A DNA stretch of 64,000 bases from Streptomyces rubradiris (GTDB lineage: Bacteria; Actinomycetota; Actinomycetes; Streptomycetales; Streptomycetaceae), in the NCBI RefSeq assembly GCF_016860525.1, contig NZ_BNEA01000015.1, positions 124,001 to 188,000 on the forward strand. Direction: 5' to 3'. The position numbers were made by a program, and so were the translations under genes. This document shows, piece after piece, positions 16,301 to 24,265 of the stretch (the first letter of the stretch is position 1; every line of letters starts with the position of its first letter). Below the pieces are notes generated by a model that did no database searches, had not been told where the DNA came from, and was given only the letters and a program-made list of their open reading frames with translations.

Positions 16301-17617
16301 TCAGGCCCGTGGGTGCGCTGTCATCCAGATGCCGTCGCGCGCCCACAGCACGAAGCGTTCCGTCGGTGTCACTTCGTGCCCCGGTGCGGGGCTGAAGCGC
16401 AGGCGTTTGAGGAGGACGGCCAGGATCAGCTGGGCCTCGACCGTGGCCAGGGCGGCGCCCTCGCAACTGCGGGGGCCGATCCCGAACGGGATGTACGCGT
16501 GGCGGGGCCGCTCGGCGACTTTCCGCGGGGTGAAACGTTCGGGGTCGAACCGTTGTGGATCGGGCCAGTGACCGGGGTTCAGGTGTACCGCCCAGAAGGG
16601 GTAGAACACGGTCGTCCCGGCGGGGATCTCGTACGGGCCCAGGGTGAGGTCTTCCGTGGTCTCGCGCGCGCCGTACGGGCCGGGCGGGAACAGGCGCATC
16701 GACTCTTTGAGCACCATGTCGAGATACGGGAGCCGTCGCAGGTCGCCGTAGTCGGGCGCGGCGCGGTCGCCGAGGACCCGGTCCAGTTCGGCGGCGACAC
16801 GGTCGGCCGCGTCGGGGTGGCGGCCCAGCAGGTGCAGTGTCCAGGAGACGGCGACGCCGGTGGTGTGGTGGGCGGCGAGGAGAGTCACCATGACGGTGTC
16901 CCGGATGCGCGCCGGGCTGTGTCCGGCTTCGACGAGCGCCCCGATCAGGTCGCTGCGGTCGGTTCGGCCGTCCGGGCGGTGCGCCGCCACCACGCGGTCG
17001 ACCGTCGCGCGCAGATAGGCGAGCGCCGCGTCGGCTCGCTGTGCCGAGCGCGGATCGGCCCGTGGCACCTGGTACAGCCGGCCGAGGTGCTCGGTGAGTA
17101 CCTCTTCGAACGCGGTGACGACACGGTCCGCGTCCGTGTCGGCGTCCGCGCCACCGAGCGCGAACTCACAGATCATGCGGAGCGAGAGGGCGGTCAGCTC
17201 CTTCTGCAGCTCCACGGGTCCGCTTCCGGCGTGTGCGGCCCAGCGGTCCGCGAGTTCCCGTGCCAGGTCGGTGAAGCGGGGGAAGTGCCGCTCGTGGGCC
17301 GGGCGTCCGGCGAGCACGGCCAGCAGCAGGCGGCGCCAGGGCGTGTGCTCGTCGGCGGGGAGCACTTGCAGGTTGCCCGCCTCGCACAGCGGGTCCAGGA
17401 AGGTGAACAGTTTCTCGGGCCGCTTGTCGATGTGCGCCGTGGCCTCCAGGAGCACGGGGTCGGCGACCGACACGGCCTCGCCCACGCCCGGCAGCTGGAA
17501 GCGTACGACGGGTCCGTAGGTGTCGTGCAGGCGCAAGGGGTAGCGGTGCAGACCGCCGGCGGCCGCGACGGCACGCAGCCCGCCGTCCTCCTCGTGGTCG
17601 GGGCCGGGAATGCGCAT
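16301..17617 (-). CDS. Cytochrome P450 (intact)
   Basis: A 438-aa haem monooxygenase. The I-helix is present as VTLLAAHHTTGVAVSW (note His-His before the Thr pair instead of the usual acidic residue), the K-helix ExxR as ESMRLFPP, the PERF-like motif as DPERFTP, and the haem-ligand Cys in FGIGPRSCEGAALATVE. The order and spacing are those of a full-length protein resembling class-II-like bacterial CYPs that use long-chain substrates. ATG 17617 follows AGGAGGC at ideal distance; the longer frame adds 62 implausible residues. No ferredoxin or reductase gene is adjacent, so redox partners must be encoded elsewhere. Confidence 0.93.
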   Translation of the reverse strand: MRIPGPDHEEDGGLRAVAAAGGLHRYPLRLHDTYGPVVRFQLPGVGEAVSVADPVLLEATAHIDKRPEKLFTFLDPLCEAGNLQVLPADEHTPWRRLLLAVLAGRPAHERHFPRFTDLARELADRWAAHAGSGPVELQKELTALSLRMICEFALGGADADTDADRVVTAFEEVLTEHLGRLYQVPRADPRSAQRADAALAYLRATVDRVVAAHRPDGRTDRSDLIGALVEAGHSPARIRDTVMVTLLAAHHTTGVAVSWTLHLLGRHPDAADRVAAELDRVLGDRAAPDYGDLRRLPYLDMVLKESMRLFPPGPYGARETTEDLTLGPYEIPAGTTVFYPFWAVHLNPGHWPDPQRFDPERFTPRKVAERPRHAYIPFGIGPRSCEGAALATVEAQLILAVLLKRLRFSPAPGHEVTPTERFVLWARDGIWMTAHPRA

Positions 17618-17825
17618 CTTCGTGCCTCCTGTCGGGGGTTGCCCAGAAGTCTGGTCCAGGTGGCCCCCGGTGTCACGTCCCGTGGGTTCGCCCACCGACA
17701 CGTGCCAACGGCCACGGCGGCCACCTTCGTGGACCAGTGCTCTGAGGGACCACGCCCGTCGACGCCCTCGCTCGGTGCGCCCTCGCTCGCTGCGCCGAGT
17801 CACCGCGATGGCCTGGCGGCCGGCT

Positions 17826-18449
17826 TCAGATGTGCGACTCGGAGGGAAAGCCCGTCCAGCGGAGTTCGGCGGGCAGGTGCCGCATGTCGTTGGAAAGGAG
17901 GATGGAGGCGGGCCGACCGGGCGCGTAGCGGATGACCGTGAGTGCCGCGTTGCAGTAGTTCAGGCCGAGCCAACGCCACTTCGGTGCGTGCATGGCGTCC
18001 CGGACGAGCCAGGCGACCAGGAAGTTGTGGGTGACGACGAGTTCGTGCCGGTCCTCGTCGGCCGCCACCGCCCCGGTGAACAGATCCAGAGCCTGGCGGG
18101 CCAGCACAGGTCCGCGGCTCCGGTCCTCGTCGGTGGCTCCGTCGAGGAAGCGGAGACAGAAGTCTGCCGATTCGGCTGGTAGCTCGTCCTTTTCCGGTAT
18201 GTGGGGCACGTAGTCGCCGGCGGCTTCCGAGACATGCAGAGGAACACCTTTCAGCTGGTCGCCGATCAGGCGTGCGGTCTGTTCCGCCCGCGGCAGAGGA
18301 CCGTGGTGAACAGCCGTGAAGGGGATGTCCCGGAGGCGCCGGCCGAGCAGTGCGGCTTGCCGTCGGCCGGCCTCTGTCAACCCGCTCTCGTCCGGTAGCG
18401 CCTCGCCGTGCCGGACAAGATAGAGGTAACGGGTGGCTGTGCCGGTCAT
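17826..18449 (-). CDS. Histidine phosphatase superfamily protein (phosphoglycerate-mutase-like)
   Basis: A 207-aa protein. The RHG motif with the catalytic His14 is in YLVRHGEALP. The second Arg is likely in GPLPRAEQTA, and the second His in ELVVTHNFLVAWLVRD. These are the phosphate-pocket residues of the branch-1 histidine phosphatases. The C-terminus carries a conserved-looking LLSNDMRHLPAELRWTGFP. ATG 18449 is the natural start; it is divergent from the P-loop gene at 18532 with an 82-bp gap containing a 13-bp palindrome. Substrate unknown. Confidence 0.88.
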   Translation of the reverse strand: MTGTATRYLYLVRHGEALPDESGLTEAGRRQAALLGRRLRDIPFTAVHHGPLPRAEQTARLIGDQLKGVPLHVSEAAGDYVPHIPEKDELPAESADFCLRFLDGATDEDRSRGPVLARQALDLFTGAVAADEDRHELVVTHNFLVAWLVRDAMHAPKWRWLGLNYCNAALTVIRYAPGRPASILLSNDMRHLPAELRWTGFPSESHI

Positions 18450-18488
18450 CTCAAGCTCCTTCGCGCCACTGGCGATGATGTGTCTCAA

Positions 18489-18501
18489 GGGACACTGTCC
18501 C
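18489..18501. promoter_or_regulatory. Palindromic operator candidate
   Basis: GGGACA-C-TGTCCC is a perfect 6-bp inverted repeat in the 82-bp gap between two divergent genes. It covers the position where the -35 box of the plus-strand gene should be, so a repressor bound here could control both genes. Confidence 0.45.
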
Positions 18502-18517
18502 GAGGCCCTCACTGCGC

Positions 18518-18523
18518 TAGCGT
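18518..18523 (+). promoter_or_regulatory. -10 box of a leaderless transcript
   Basis: TAGCGT ends 8 nt before the GTG at 18532. No ribosome binding site is present, so transcription probably starts at the start codon. TGTCCC 16 bp upstream, half of the palindrome, may serve as -35. Confidence 0.5.
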
Positions 18524-18531
18524 CGAGTCCC

Positions 18532-19056
18532 GTGATCGTATGGCTCAACGGTACCCATGGCGTCGGCAAGACCACGACCAGTGCGCTCGTGCGGCAACTG
18601 ATTCCGGATTCGCGGGTGTTCGACGCCGAGAAGGTCGGCGAGACACTCATGGACATCACTCCGGGGCTGCCCGCCACCGACAACTTCCAGCATTGGCCGC
18701 CGTGGCGGCCGCTCGTGGTCGAGACCGCCCGGCACGTCCTCGACTACACCGGCGGCACCTTGGTGGTGCCCATGACCGTCCTGGTCGAGCAGTACTGGCG
18801 CGAGATCAGCTCGGGCCTTGCCCGGCACGCCATTCCGGTGCGGCACTTCGTCCTCCATGCCGACCAGGACACCCTCCGCGCGCGCATCGCGGGCGACATG
18901 GTTCTCGGTCCCGACTCCCCGTTCCGTCTCCGTCACCTCGCCCCCTACGCCGAAGCGGCCCGCACCTGGCTGCACGCCGAAGCCGAGGTCGTCGACACCA
19001 CGCACCTCACACCGGCCGAAGCCGCGTTGCGGATCGCGGAGGCCGTCAAGAGCTGA
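18532..19056 (+). CDS. P-loop NTPase, small-molecule or tRNA-kinase-like
   Basis: A 174-aa protein with the Walker A motif GTHGVGKTT at residues 7-15, right after a beta strand VIVWLN. A DAEKVGETL block follows, typical of ATP-binding kinase-like proteins that phosphorylate small molecules, as found beside antibiotic or nucleotide genes. Residues 95-135 contain RHFVLHADQDTLRARIAGD, a lid-like Arg-rich helix. I chose GTG 18532 because it places the P-loop at the canonical distance from the N-terminus and a -10 box lies just upstream; an ATG at 18433 would overlap the divergent gene. The substrate is unknown. Confidence 0.8.
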   Translation: MIVWLNGTHGVGKTTTSALVRQLIPDSRVFDAEKVGETLMDITPGLPATDNFQHWPPWRPLVVETARHVLDYTGGTLVVPMTVLVEQYWREISSGLARHAIPVRHFVLHADQDTLRARIAGDMVLGPDSPFRLRHLAPYAEAARTWLHAEAEVVDTTHLTPAEAALRIAEAVKS

Positions 19057-19156
19057 GTACGCCCCCGCGACCCGGATTCCCGAGTGCTCGGTATCGGTCG
19101 GCGGCGTCCGCGCGGGTGGGGTCTTGGCAGCCGCGTTCCGGAGCGGACACCGGGTT

Positions 19157-19187
19157 GCCGCCGCCCGGCCGTGCACCGGGCGGCGGC
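19157..19187. terminator. Bidirectional hairpin
   Basis: A perfect 12-bp stem, GCCGCCGCCCGG (19157-19168) with CCGGGCGGCGGC (19176-19187) and a 7-nt loop, between the convergent kinase-like gene (ends 19056) and sigma factor gene (ends 19201). Confidence 0.75.
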
Positions 19188-19200
19188 GGTGGGTGGGCGG

Positions 19201-19818
19201 TCAGGCGACCGCGGGCGCCGGCGCGCAGTGCTCGGCGTCCCGGAGCCACTCGATCAGTGAGGTGCGGGCGCGCGCGACCCGTGAACGCACCGTGCCCACC
19301 GGGCAGCCGCTCACGTCGGCCGCTTCGGCGTAGGGGAGTCCGAGCAGTTGGGTGAGGACGAATGCCTCGCGGCGGTCGTCGGGGAGCGTGTCCAGCAGGT
19401 CGGCGAGGGCGATGCCGTCCTCGAAGCCGGGCAGTCCGCGTGGCTGGGCGCGTTCCGCGGCCGACTGCCAGTCGCCGGTACCGGACAGGCGAGGGCGGGT
19501 GGAGCTGTGGCGGATGCTGTCGATCAGCGCGCGGCGGGCGATGGACAGCAGCCAGGTGCGGGCCGAGGAGCGGCCTTCGAAGCGGTGCAGGCTGCCCAGG
19601 GCCCGTAGGAAGGTGTCCTGGGTCAGGTCGTCGGCGGTGTGGGGATCGGCTCCGAGGAACGTCACATAGCGGTGGACGTCCCGGTGCAGGGCGCGGACGA
19701 ACAGGTCGACGGCGTCGGGGTCACCGCCGCGGGCGGCGAGTGCCCAGGCCGTGATCGCCTCGTCCTGCGGGCCTCGGTCCGAGGCTTCGCGTGGTGTGGT
19801 CGGGGCAGGGGTGAGCAC
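19201..19818 (-). CDS. ECF RNA polymerase sigma factor
   Basis: A 205-aa sigma factor. Region 2 is seen as HRDVHRYVTFLGADPHTADDLTQDTFLRALGSLHRFEG, followed by ARTWLLSIARRALIDSIRH. Region 4 is ALADLLDTLPDDRREAFVLTQLLGLPYAEAADVSGCPVGTVRSRVARAR, with the helix-turn-helix at the end. The GTG at 19818 follows AGAAGGAG. No anti-sigma factor with the usual zinc motif is adjacent. The upstream gene on the same strand is a Met/His-rich membrane protein, 240 bp away, separated by three direct repeats that may belong to the sigma promoter. The protein resembles SigC/SigK-type ECFs in layout but I cannot assign the group with certainty. Confidence 0.9.
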   Translation of the reverse strand: MLTPAPTTPREASDRGPQDEAITAWALAARGGDPDAVDLFVRALHRDVHRYVTFLGADPHTADDLTQDTFLRALGSLHRFEGRSSARTWLLSIARRALIDSIRHSSTRPRLSGTGDWQSAAERAQPRGLPGFEDGIALADLLDTLPDDRREAFVLTQLLGLPYAEAADVSGCPVGTVRSRVARARTSLIEWLRDAEHCAPAPAVA

Positions 19819-19981
19819 CTTGCTGTCTCTCCTTCTCAGGAATCAGGGCACACCGGCTCCGCGGCGGGCGCGCACGGAGCGGCGCGGAGCCGCACCGCGG
19901 TACCGGTGAGAGGGGTGAACGGCCGGGCGTGGACGCGCGCGGCCGATGCCCGAGGCGAGGGGCCGACGGCTCGTCGTCTTC

Positions 19982-20055
19982 GTGTACGGCCTCGGCGATC
20001 GGTGCGTGTACGGCTTCGGAGATCCGATTCTGTGTACGGCCTCGGGAATCCGGCT
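19982..20055. repeat. Three direct repeats upstream of the sigma factor gene
   Basis: GTGTACGGC(C/T)TCGG starts at 19982, 20006 and 20032, each followed by a GATC- or AATC-like tail; periods are 24 and 26 bp. They lie 165-240 bp upstream of the sigma gene start. They could be operator copies or a remnant of a small duplication; function unknown. Confidence 0.6.
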
Positions 20056-20059
20056 GTCG

Positions 20060-20794
20060 TCAGGCGACAGCGCACCCCACGGGTGGCCCCCGGGACGTGA
20101 CCGCACGGGTGAGAAGGAGCCGCCGCAGCGTGCCGTCCGAACGGCCCCGGCGGGCGCGGAGGCGTGGCCGGTAGGGCGGTACGGGCAACCGGAGGGTCAG
20201 CCGCAGCGGGGCGACGAGCCACCCGGCGAGGACCCGCAGGATACGGAACGCGGCCCGCTCCCCGTAAGCCAGCCACAGGCCGCACAGCAGCGCGGCCAGC
20301 AGGTGGGCGGTGAGCATGCCGGCCGAGGACATGCCGGACATGCTGTGGCCGGGAGGGTGCGCGGCCCCCATGTGGGCCATCGGCCCCATGGAGTGCATAC
20401 TGCCCATCGTGTGATCCATGGAGGCCATCGATGTCGGCATGACACCGTGCCGCGGGCCCGGACCCGGCGGCGAGCCGTGCAGCAGGTAGCCCAGCCACTG
20501 CCGGCCGAGCGATCCGCCGCCCGGGGGCCGGGGGTGTACGACTGCCTGGGTGAGCGTGAACGAGGCGTGGAGTACGGCCTGGGCGGCGACCACGAGGGAG
20601 CCGACGGCGGTCGGTCCGCGTTCCCGGGCGGCCAGCAGCCAGGCCGTGCCGCCGGTCATCGCCGCTCCCGCGGCCATGGCCCACCAGGGCACCGCGGCCC
20701 CCGACATCACGACGTGGCCCAGGGCGGCGAGCAGCACGCAGACGGCCGCGAACACGGCGGCCCTGAGCGTGCGGGAACACCACCCAGCCCTCAT
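20060..20794 (-). CDS. Met/His-rich integral membrane protein (possible metal binding)
   Basis: A 244-aa protein with several hydrophobic helices: near residues 10-30 (AAVFAAVCVLLAALGHVVM), 36-56, 63-85, and 161-178 (LTAHLLAALLCGLWLAYG). Between the third and fourth, residues 116-160 form a loop with 11 Met and 6 His (HGVMPTSMASMDHTMGSMHS is the first part). Such loops are typical of extracytoplasmic copper binding. The C-terminus is strongly basic. It sits upstream of, and in the same direction as, an ECF sigma factor gene. A role in copper sensing or handling is inference from composition; the family is not recognised. Confidence 0.7.
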   Translation of the reverse strand: MRAGWCSRTLRAAVFAAVCVLLAALGHVVMSGAAVPWWAMAAGAAMTGGTAWLLAARERGPTAVGSLVVAAQAVLHASFTLTQAVVHPRPPGGGSLGRQWLGYLLHGSPPGPGPRHGVMPTSMASMDHTMGSMHSMGPMAHMGAAHPPGHSMSGMSSAGMLTAHLLAALLCGLWLAYGERAAFRILRVLAGWLVAPLRLTLRLPVPPYRPRLRARRGRSDGTLRRLLLTRAVTSRGPPVGCAVA

Positions 20795-21086
20795 GGCGCC
20801 TCATCCTCGCAGTCCGGACCTCACGGGTCACGCGGGGGTGTGCCCGGCGCCTTCTGCCGCCCCGCGGGTCCCGTCGCCGTGCTCCACACCGCGACGACCC
20901 ACGGGACCGCGGGGGGCGTCAGCGCCGACTTCTGCCCGGGGCCCCGAAAGTACCGCCGTGACGAAGCGGGTTGCCGTACCTCGCGGGAACTCACCGGCCA
21001 TCCCGAACGACCACTGCCATGCGGGCAGTTCACGGACCGCACGCCCTTCCCCGAAGGCCACTTCGGCTCACACAGGAGGCATACCG

Positions 21087-21818
21087 ATGGAACGCAGGGA
21101 TTTTCTTCGCCGGACGTCAGCGGCGGGCGCGGCGACTTTGGGGGCCGGGACACTGACGGCCACTGCCTCAGGCACCCGGGCGGCGGCTGCCGAGGCCCGG
21201 CGGACGGGGCCGCTGCGGGTCGACATCGTGGTGTTCGACGGGGTCGAGGAGCTGGACTGCATCGCGCCTTACGAGGTCTTCTCAGCCGCCGCCATGCACA
21301 GCGCGAACGGTGTCCGGGTCCGGTACGTCACCACCGAACGCCCGGGGCCGATCCGGTGCGCGTACGGTACGGTCCTCCAGGTCAAGCACCGCCTGGCGCC
21401 GCAGGAGACGGACCTGATCGTGGTGCCGGGCGGCGGCTACACCCGCAGGGACGGTCCGGGCGTCTGGGCCGAGATCGGCGACGGCACCCTCCCGCGAGCG
21501 CTCGCCGCGGCTCCCCGCGAGGGGCTGACGATCAGCTCGCTGTGCACCGGAGCGGTACTGCTGTCCGCGGCCGGCCTGACGCGGGGGCGCCCCTGCACCA
21601 CGCACCACGGTGCGAAGTCGTACCTCGCGGAACACGGTGGTCTCGTCAAGAACGCGCGCGTGGTCGACGACGGCGACCTCGTCACCGCCGGCGGCATCAC
21701 CTCGGGACTGGAGCTGGGCCTGTGGCTGGTCAGACGCGAGCTCGGATCGGACGCCGCGACCGGTGTCGAGACGATGCTGGAGTACGAGGCGCGCGGAACG
21801 GTCTGGCAGGCGCCCTGA
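21087..21818 (+). CDS. Tat-exported DJ-1/PfpI family protein
   Basis: A 243-aa protein with a twin-arginine signal (MERRDFLRRTSAAGAATLGAG; the motif is RRDFLRR) and a class I glutamine-amidotransferase-like domain from about residue 45. The nucleophile-elbow Cys is in ISSLCTGAVLLSAAGL and the conserved block LIVVPGGGY precedes it. Related to the sensor half of GlxA-type regulators but with no DNA-binding domain. CACAGGAGGC lies before ATG 21087, and the Tat signal decides this start. The 292-bp region upstream of it has no other gene. An exported member could be an isonitrile-hydratase-like enzyme or a ligand-binding protein; the substrate is unknown. Confidence 0.88.
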   Translation: MERRDFLRRTSAAGAATLGAGTLTATASGTRAAAAEARRTGPLRVDIVVFDGVEELDCIAPYEVFSAAAMHSANGVRVRYVTTERPGPIRCAYGTVLQVKHRLAPQETDLIVVPGGGYTRRDGPGVWAEIGDGTLPRALAAAPREGLTISSLCTGAVLLSAAGLTRGRPCTTHHGAKSYLAEHGGLVKNARVVDDGDLVTAGGITSGLELGLWLVRRELGSDAATGVETMLEYEARGTVWQAP

Positions 21819-21879
21819 CCGCGACCGTCCGCCCTTCCAGCCGCGTCACGGCTTAGTGACTCACATCACACCCGGCTTC

Positions 21880-21906
21880 TGTCAGGAATCGGGGCGCCGT
21901 CCCGTT
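21880..21906 (+). promoter_or_regulatory. Candidate ECF41-type promoter
   Basis: TGTCAGG (21880-21886), a 16-bp spacer and CGTT (21903-21906) lie 34 bp before the GTG of the oxidoreductase. This resembles the published ECF41 promoter (TGTCACA, about 16 bp, CGTC). The adjacent sigma factor is of this group, which usually controls its neighbouring oxidoreductase gene. Confidence 0.45.
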
Positions 21907-21939
21907 CAAGGGGCACGCGAACGAGACAGGAGCATTGCC

Positions 21940-23133
21940 GTGAAGCACCGCATCGTCGTACTCGGCGCCGGATACGCCGGGGCCTTCGCCGCCGGGAACC
22001 TGGCCCGTCGGCTCTCCCCCGCCGACGCCGAGATCACCGTCGTCAACGCCGTGCCCGACTTCGTCGAGCGGATGCGGCTCCATCAGCTCGCGAGCGGCCA
22101 GGATCTCGCGTTCCGCAAGCTCGCCGACGTGTTCGCGGGTACCGGGGTGCGGCTGCGCCTGGCGCGCGTCACCGGCGTCGACCCCGAGCGCAGGACAGTC
22201 GCCGTGGCCGACGCGGACGGCGCGGACGGTGAACTCGCCTACGACACGCTTCTCTACGCGCTGGGCAGTTCCGCGGCGCACCACGGCGTGCCCGGCGTGG
22301 CCGAGTACGCCTTCGACGTGGCCGGCCTGTCCTCGGCGCTGCGGCTGCGGGAGCGCCTGGCCGGGCTGGGCGAGGGCGGTACCGTGCTGGTCGTCGGCGA
22401 GGGCCTGACGGGCATCGAGGCCGCCACCGAGTTCGCCGAGTCTCGGCCCGACCTCTCGATCACGCTCGCCGCCCGCGGCGAGTTGGGCGCCTGGCTGTCC
22501 CCGAAGGCCCGCCGTCATCTGCGCCGGGCCTTCGACCGGCTCGGTGTCACCGTCCACGAGCACACCGGCATCGAAGCCGTCGAGCCGGCCCGGGCGATCG
22601 CCGCCGACGGTACGTCCCTCGCGGCCGATGTCACGGTGTGGGCGGCCGGATTCGCCGTACACCCCCTCGCGGCCGCCAGTGGACTGGAGGTCGCCGGGAC
22701 CGGGCAGATCGTTGTCGACCGCAGCATGCGCTCGGTCTCGCACCCGGACGTCTACGCCGCCGGTGACTGCGTCCACGTGACCGGCGACAACGGCCGGCCG
22801 CTGCCGATGTCGTGCGCCTCGGCCGGCTACACCGCCATGCAGGCCACCGCCTCGATCGTCGCGCGCCTGACCGGCGGCGAGGTTCCGACCGTCGCGCTGA
22901 AGTACTACGGCAACCACATCAGTCTGGGGCGGCGGGACGCGATCTTCCAGACGGTGGACGGGGGCGCCCGGTCGAGGTCCTGGTACCTGGGCGGCCGTAC
23001 CGCCGCGTGGTTCAAGGCGAGCATCCTCAAGGGGGCGGGATGGAGCATCGCCCACCCGACGTTCGGCGTGCCGCAGCGCCGGCGCCGCCTGGCCACGGCA
23101 CCTGACCGGGCCGGTGTGAAGGTCGCCGCATAG
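21940..23133 (+). CDS. FAD-dependent NAD(P)H oxidoreductase (NDH-2-like)
   Basis: A 397-aa flavoprotein of the two-dinucleotide-binding-domain family. The FAD-binding GxGxxG is in VVLGAGYAGAFAAGNL near the N-terminus; the second Rossmann motif VLVVGEGLTGIEAATEF, near residue 145, binds NAD(P)H; and the FAD-contacting VYAAGDCV is at about residue 270. The C-terminal block YYGNHISLGRRDAIFQ is typical of the group found beside ECF41 sigma factors. The GTG at 21940 follows GACAGGAG. The sigma factor gene begins 11 bp after its stop. Likely controlled by that sigma factor in response to an unknown redox or small-molecule signal. Confidence 0.92.
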   Translation: MKHRIVVLGAGYAGAFAAGNLARRLSPADAEITVVNAVPDFVERMRLHQLASGQDLAFRKLADVFAGTGVRLRLARVTGVDPERRTVAVADADGADGELAYDTLLYALGSSAAHHGVPGVAEYAFDVAGLSSALRLRERLAGLGEGGTVLVVGEGLTGIEAATEFAESRPDLSITLAARGELGAWLSPKARRHLRRAFDRLGVTVHEHTGIEAVEPARAIAADGTSLAADVTVWAAGFAVHPLAAASGLEVAGTGQIVVDRSMRSVSHPDVYAAGDCVHVTGDNGRPLPMSCASAGYTAMQATASIVARLTGGEVPTVALKYYGNHISLGRRDAIFQTVDGGARSRSWYLGGRTAAWFKASILKGAGWSIAHPTFGVPQRRRRLATAPDRAGVKVAA

Positions 23134-23136
23134 GCT
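23131..23136 (+). promoter_or_regulatory. -10 box of the sigma factor gene (leaderless)
   Basis: TAGGCT overlaps the TAG stop of the oxidoreductase and ends 7 nt before the ATG at 23144. No ribosome binding site lies between, so the sigma gene may have a leaderless transcript of its own in addition to read-through from the upstream gene. Confidence 0.4.
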
Positions 23137-23143
23137 GCTGCCC

Positions 23144-24079
23144 ATGGAGAGCGCAGCTGTCGATCGGTTCGAGGCCGGCCGGGCCCGGCTGGCCTCGCTC
23201 GCGTACCGTCTGCTCGGCTCGGCCGCCGACGCCGAAGACGCCGTGCAGGACGCGTTCCTGCGCTGGCAGGCCGCGGACCGGGAGCGCATCGCGGTGCCGG
23301 AGGCGTGGCTGACCAAGGTCGTCACCAATCTCTGCCTCGACCGGCTCCGCTCCGCGCAGGCGCGTCACGAGCGCGCCGTCGGTGACTGGCTGCCCGAGCC
23401 GCTCCTCGAGGGTGACCCGATGCTCGGCCCGGCCGACACCTTCGAGCAGCGCGAATCGGTGTCCTTGGCCGTACTGACCCTCATGGAGCGTCTCTCGCCG
23501 GTCGAGCGGGCCGCTTACGTCCTGCGCGAGGCCTTCTCGTACTCCCACGCGGAGATCGCCGGCATCCTCGACATCACGGAGTCCGCGAGCCAGCAGCACG
23601 TCCACCGGGCCCGGCGTCACCTCGCCGCCGGGCGCCGTGGTGGCGAGGTGGACCCCGTGTCCGCGCGCCGGATCGTGGAGGAGTTCCTCGCCGCCGCCGT
23701 GTCGGGGCGCACCGGTCGGCTGGTGGAGTTGCTCACCGCCGACGCGACCGTGGTGTCGGACGGTGCCGGACTGGCCAGGCGGCTGCTGCGGTACACGACG
23801 CGCGAGCGCGTCGCCTCGTTCGCGCGGGCCGGTTTCAAGTCCACTCCGGCGAAGCGGCGGCTGGCCGGCGGCGCCGTCGCGATGCACATCGCGCTGGTCA
23901 ACGGCTCCCCCGCCGTCCTCGGAGTCGTCGACGGCCGGGTGGCGGGCATCGTGGTGTTCGAAGTCGCCGACGGCAAGGTCGCGTCCTTGCGCGGCATCGC
24001 CGCCGCGAACGGGCTCGTGCGCCTCAACGAGACCTGGCGGCAGCACGAAACCGGCGCGCCGGTCATCAGCGCCTGGTGA
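23144..24079 (+). CDS. ECF41 (SigJ-like) sigma factor with SnoaL-like C-terminal domain
   Basis: A 311-aa sigma factor. Region 2 is RLASLAYRLLGSAADAEDAVQDAFLRW; region 4 is LTLMERLSPVERAAYVLREAFSYSHAEIAGILDITESASQQHVHRARRHL. From about residue 175 a SnoaL/NTF2-like domain follows (VDPVSARRIVEEFLAAAVSG ... GGAVAMHIALVNGSPAVLGVVDG), the mark of the ECF41 group. In that group this fused domain replaces a separate anti-sigma factor and tunes activity. The usual partner gene, an oxidoreductase, lies 11 bp upstream. Sigma and partner are thus a classical ECF41 pair. Confidence 0.93.
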   Translation: MESAAVDRFEAGRARLASLAYRLLGSAADAEDAVQDAFLRWQAADRERIAVPEAWLTKVVTNLCLDRLRSAQARHERAVGDWLPEPLLEGDPMLGPADTFEQRESVSLAVLTLMERLSPVERAAYVLREAFSYSHAEIAGILDITESASQQHVHRARRHLAAGRRGGEVDPVSARRIVEEFLAAAVSGRTGRLVELLTADATVVSDGAGLARRLLRYTTRERVASFARAGFKSTPAKRRLAGGAVAMHIALVNGSPAVLGVVDGRVAGIVVFEVADGKVASLRGIAAANGLVRLNETWRQHETGAPVISAW

Positions 24080-24265
24080 ACCAGAGCCACCGGATCTTTG
24101 TCCCCGGTGGCCGGCTGTGAGCGGAAACCGTCGAGCTGCCGCTCGTCGGCGGCGAGGCGGGCGTCGAGTTCCGCCGACTGCGCGAGGGCGCTGTGACGGC
24201 CGCCGTCGGCGCGCCGGCGGGCAGCGCGCTCGCCGGTTCCGGCCGGCCACGCGCAGAGCAAGGGC

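Noticed and set aside
24080..24265. Minus-strand phrase ALAQSAELDARLAADERQLD reading towards the end of the sigma factor gene
   Set aside because: It looks somewhat like a helical C-terminus, but it has no visible start, and continues antisense into the sigma gene; too weak to call a gene or remnant.
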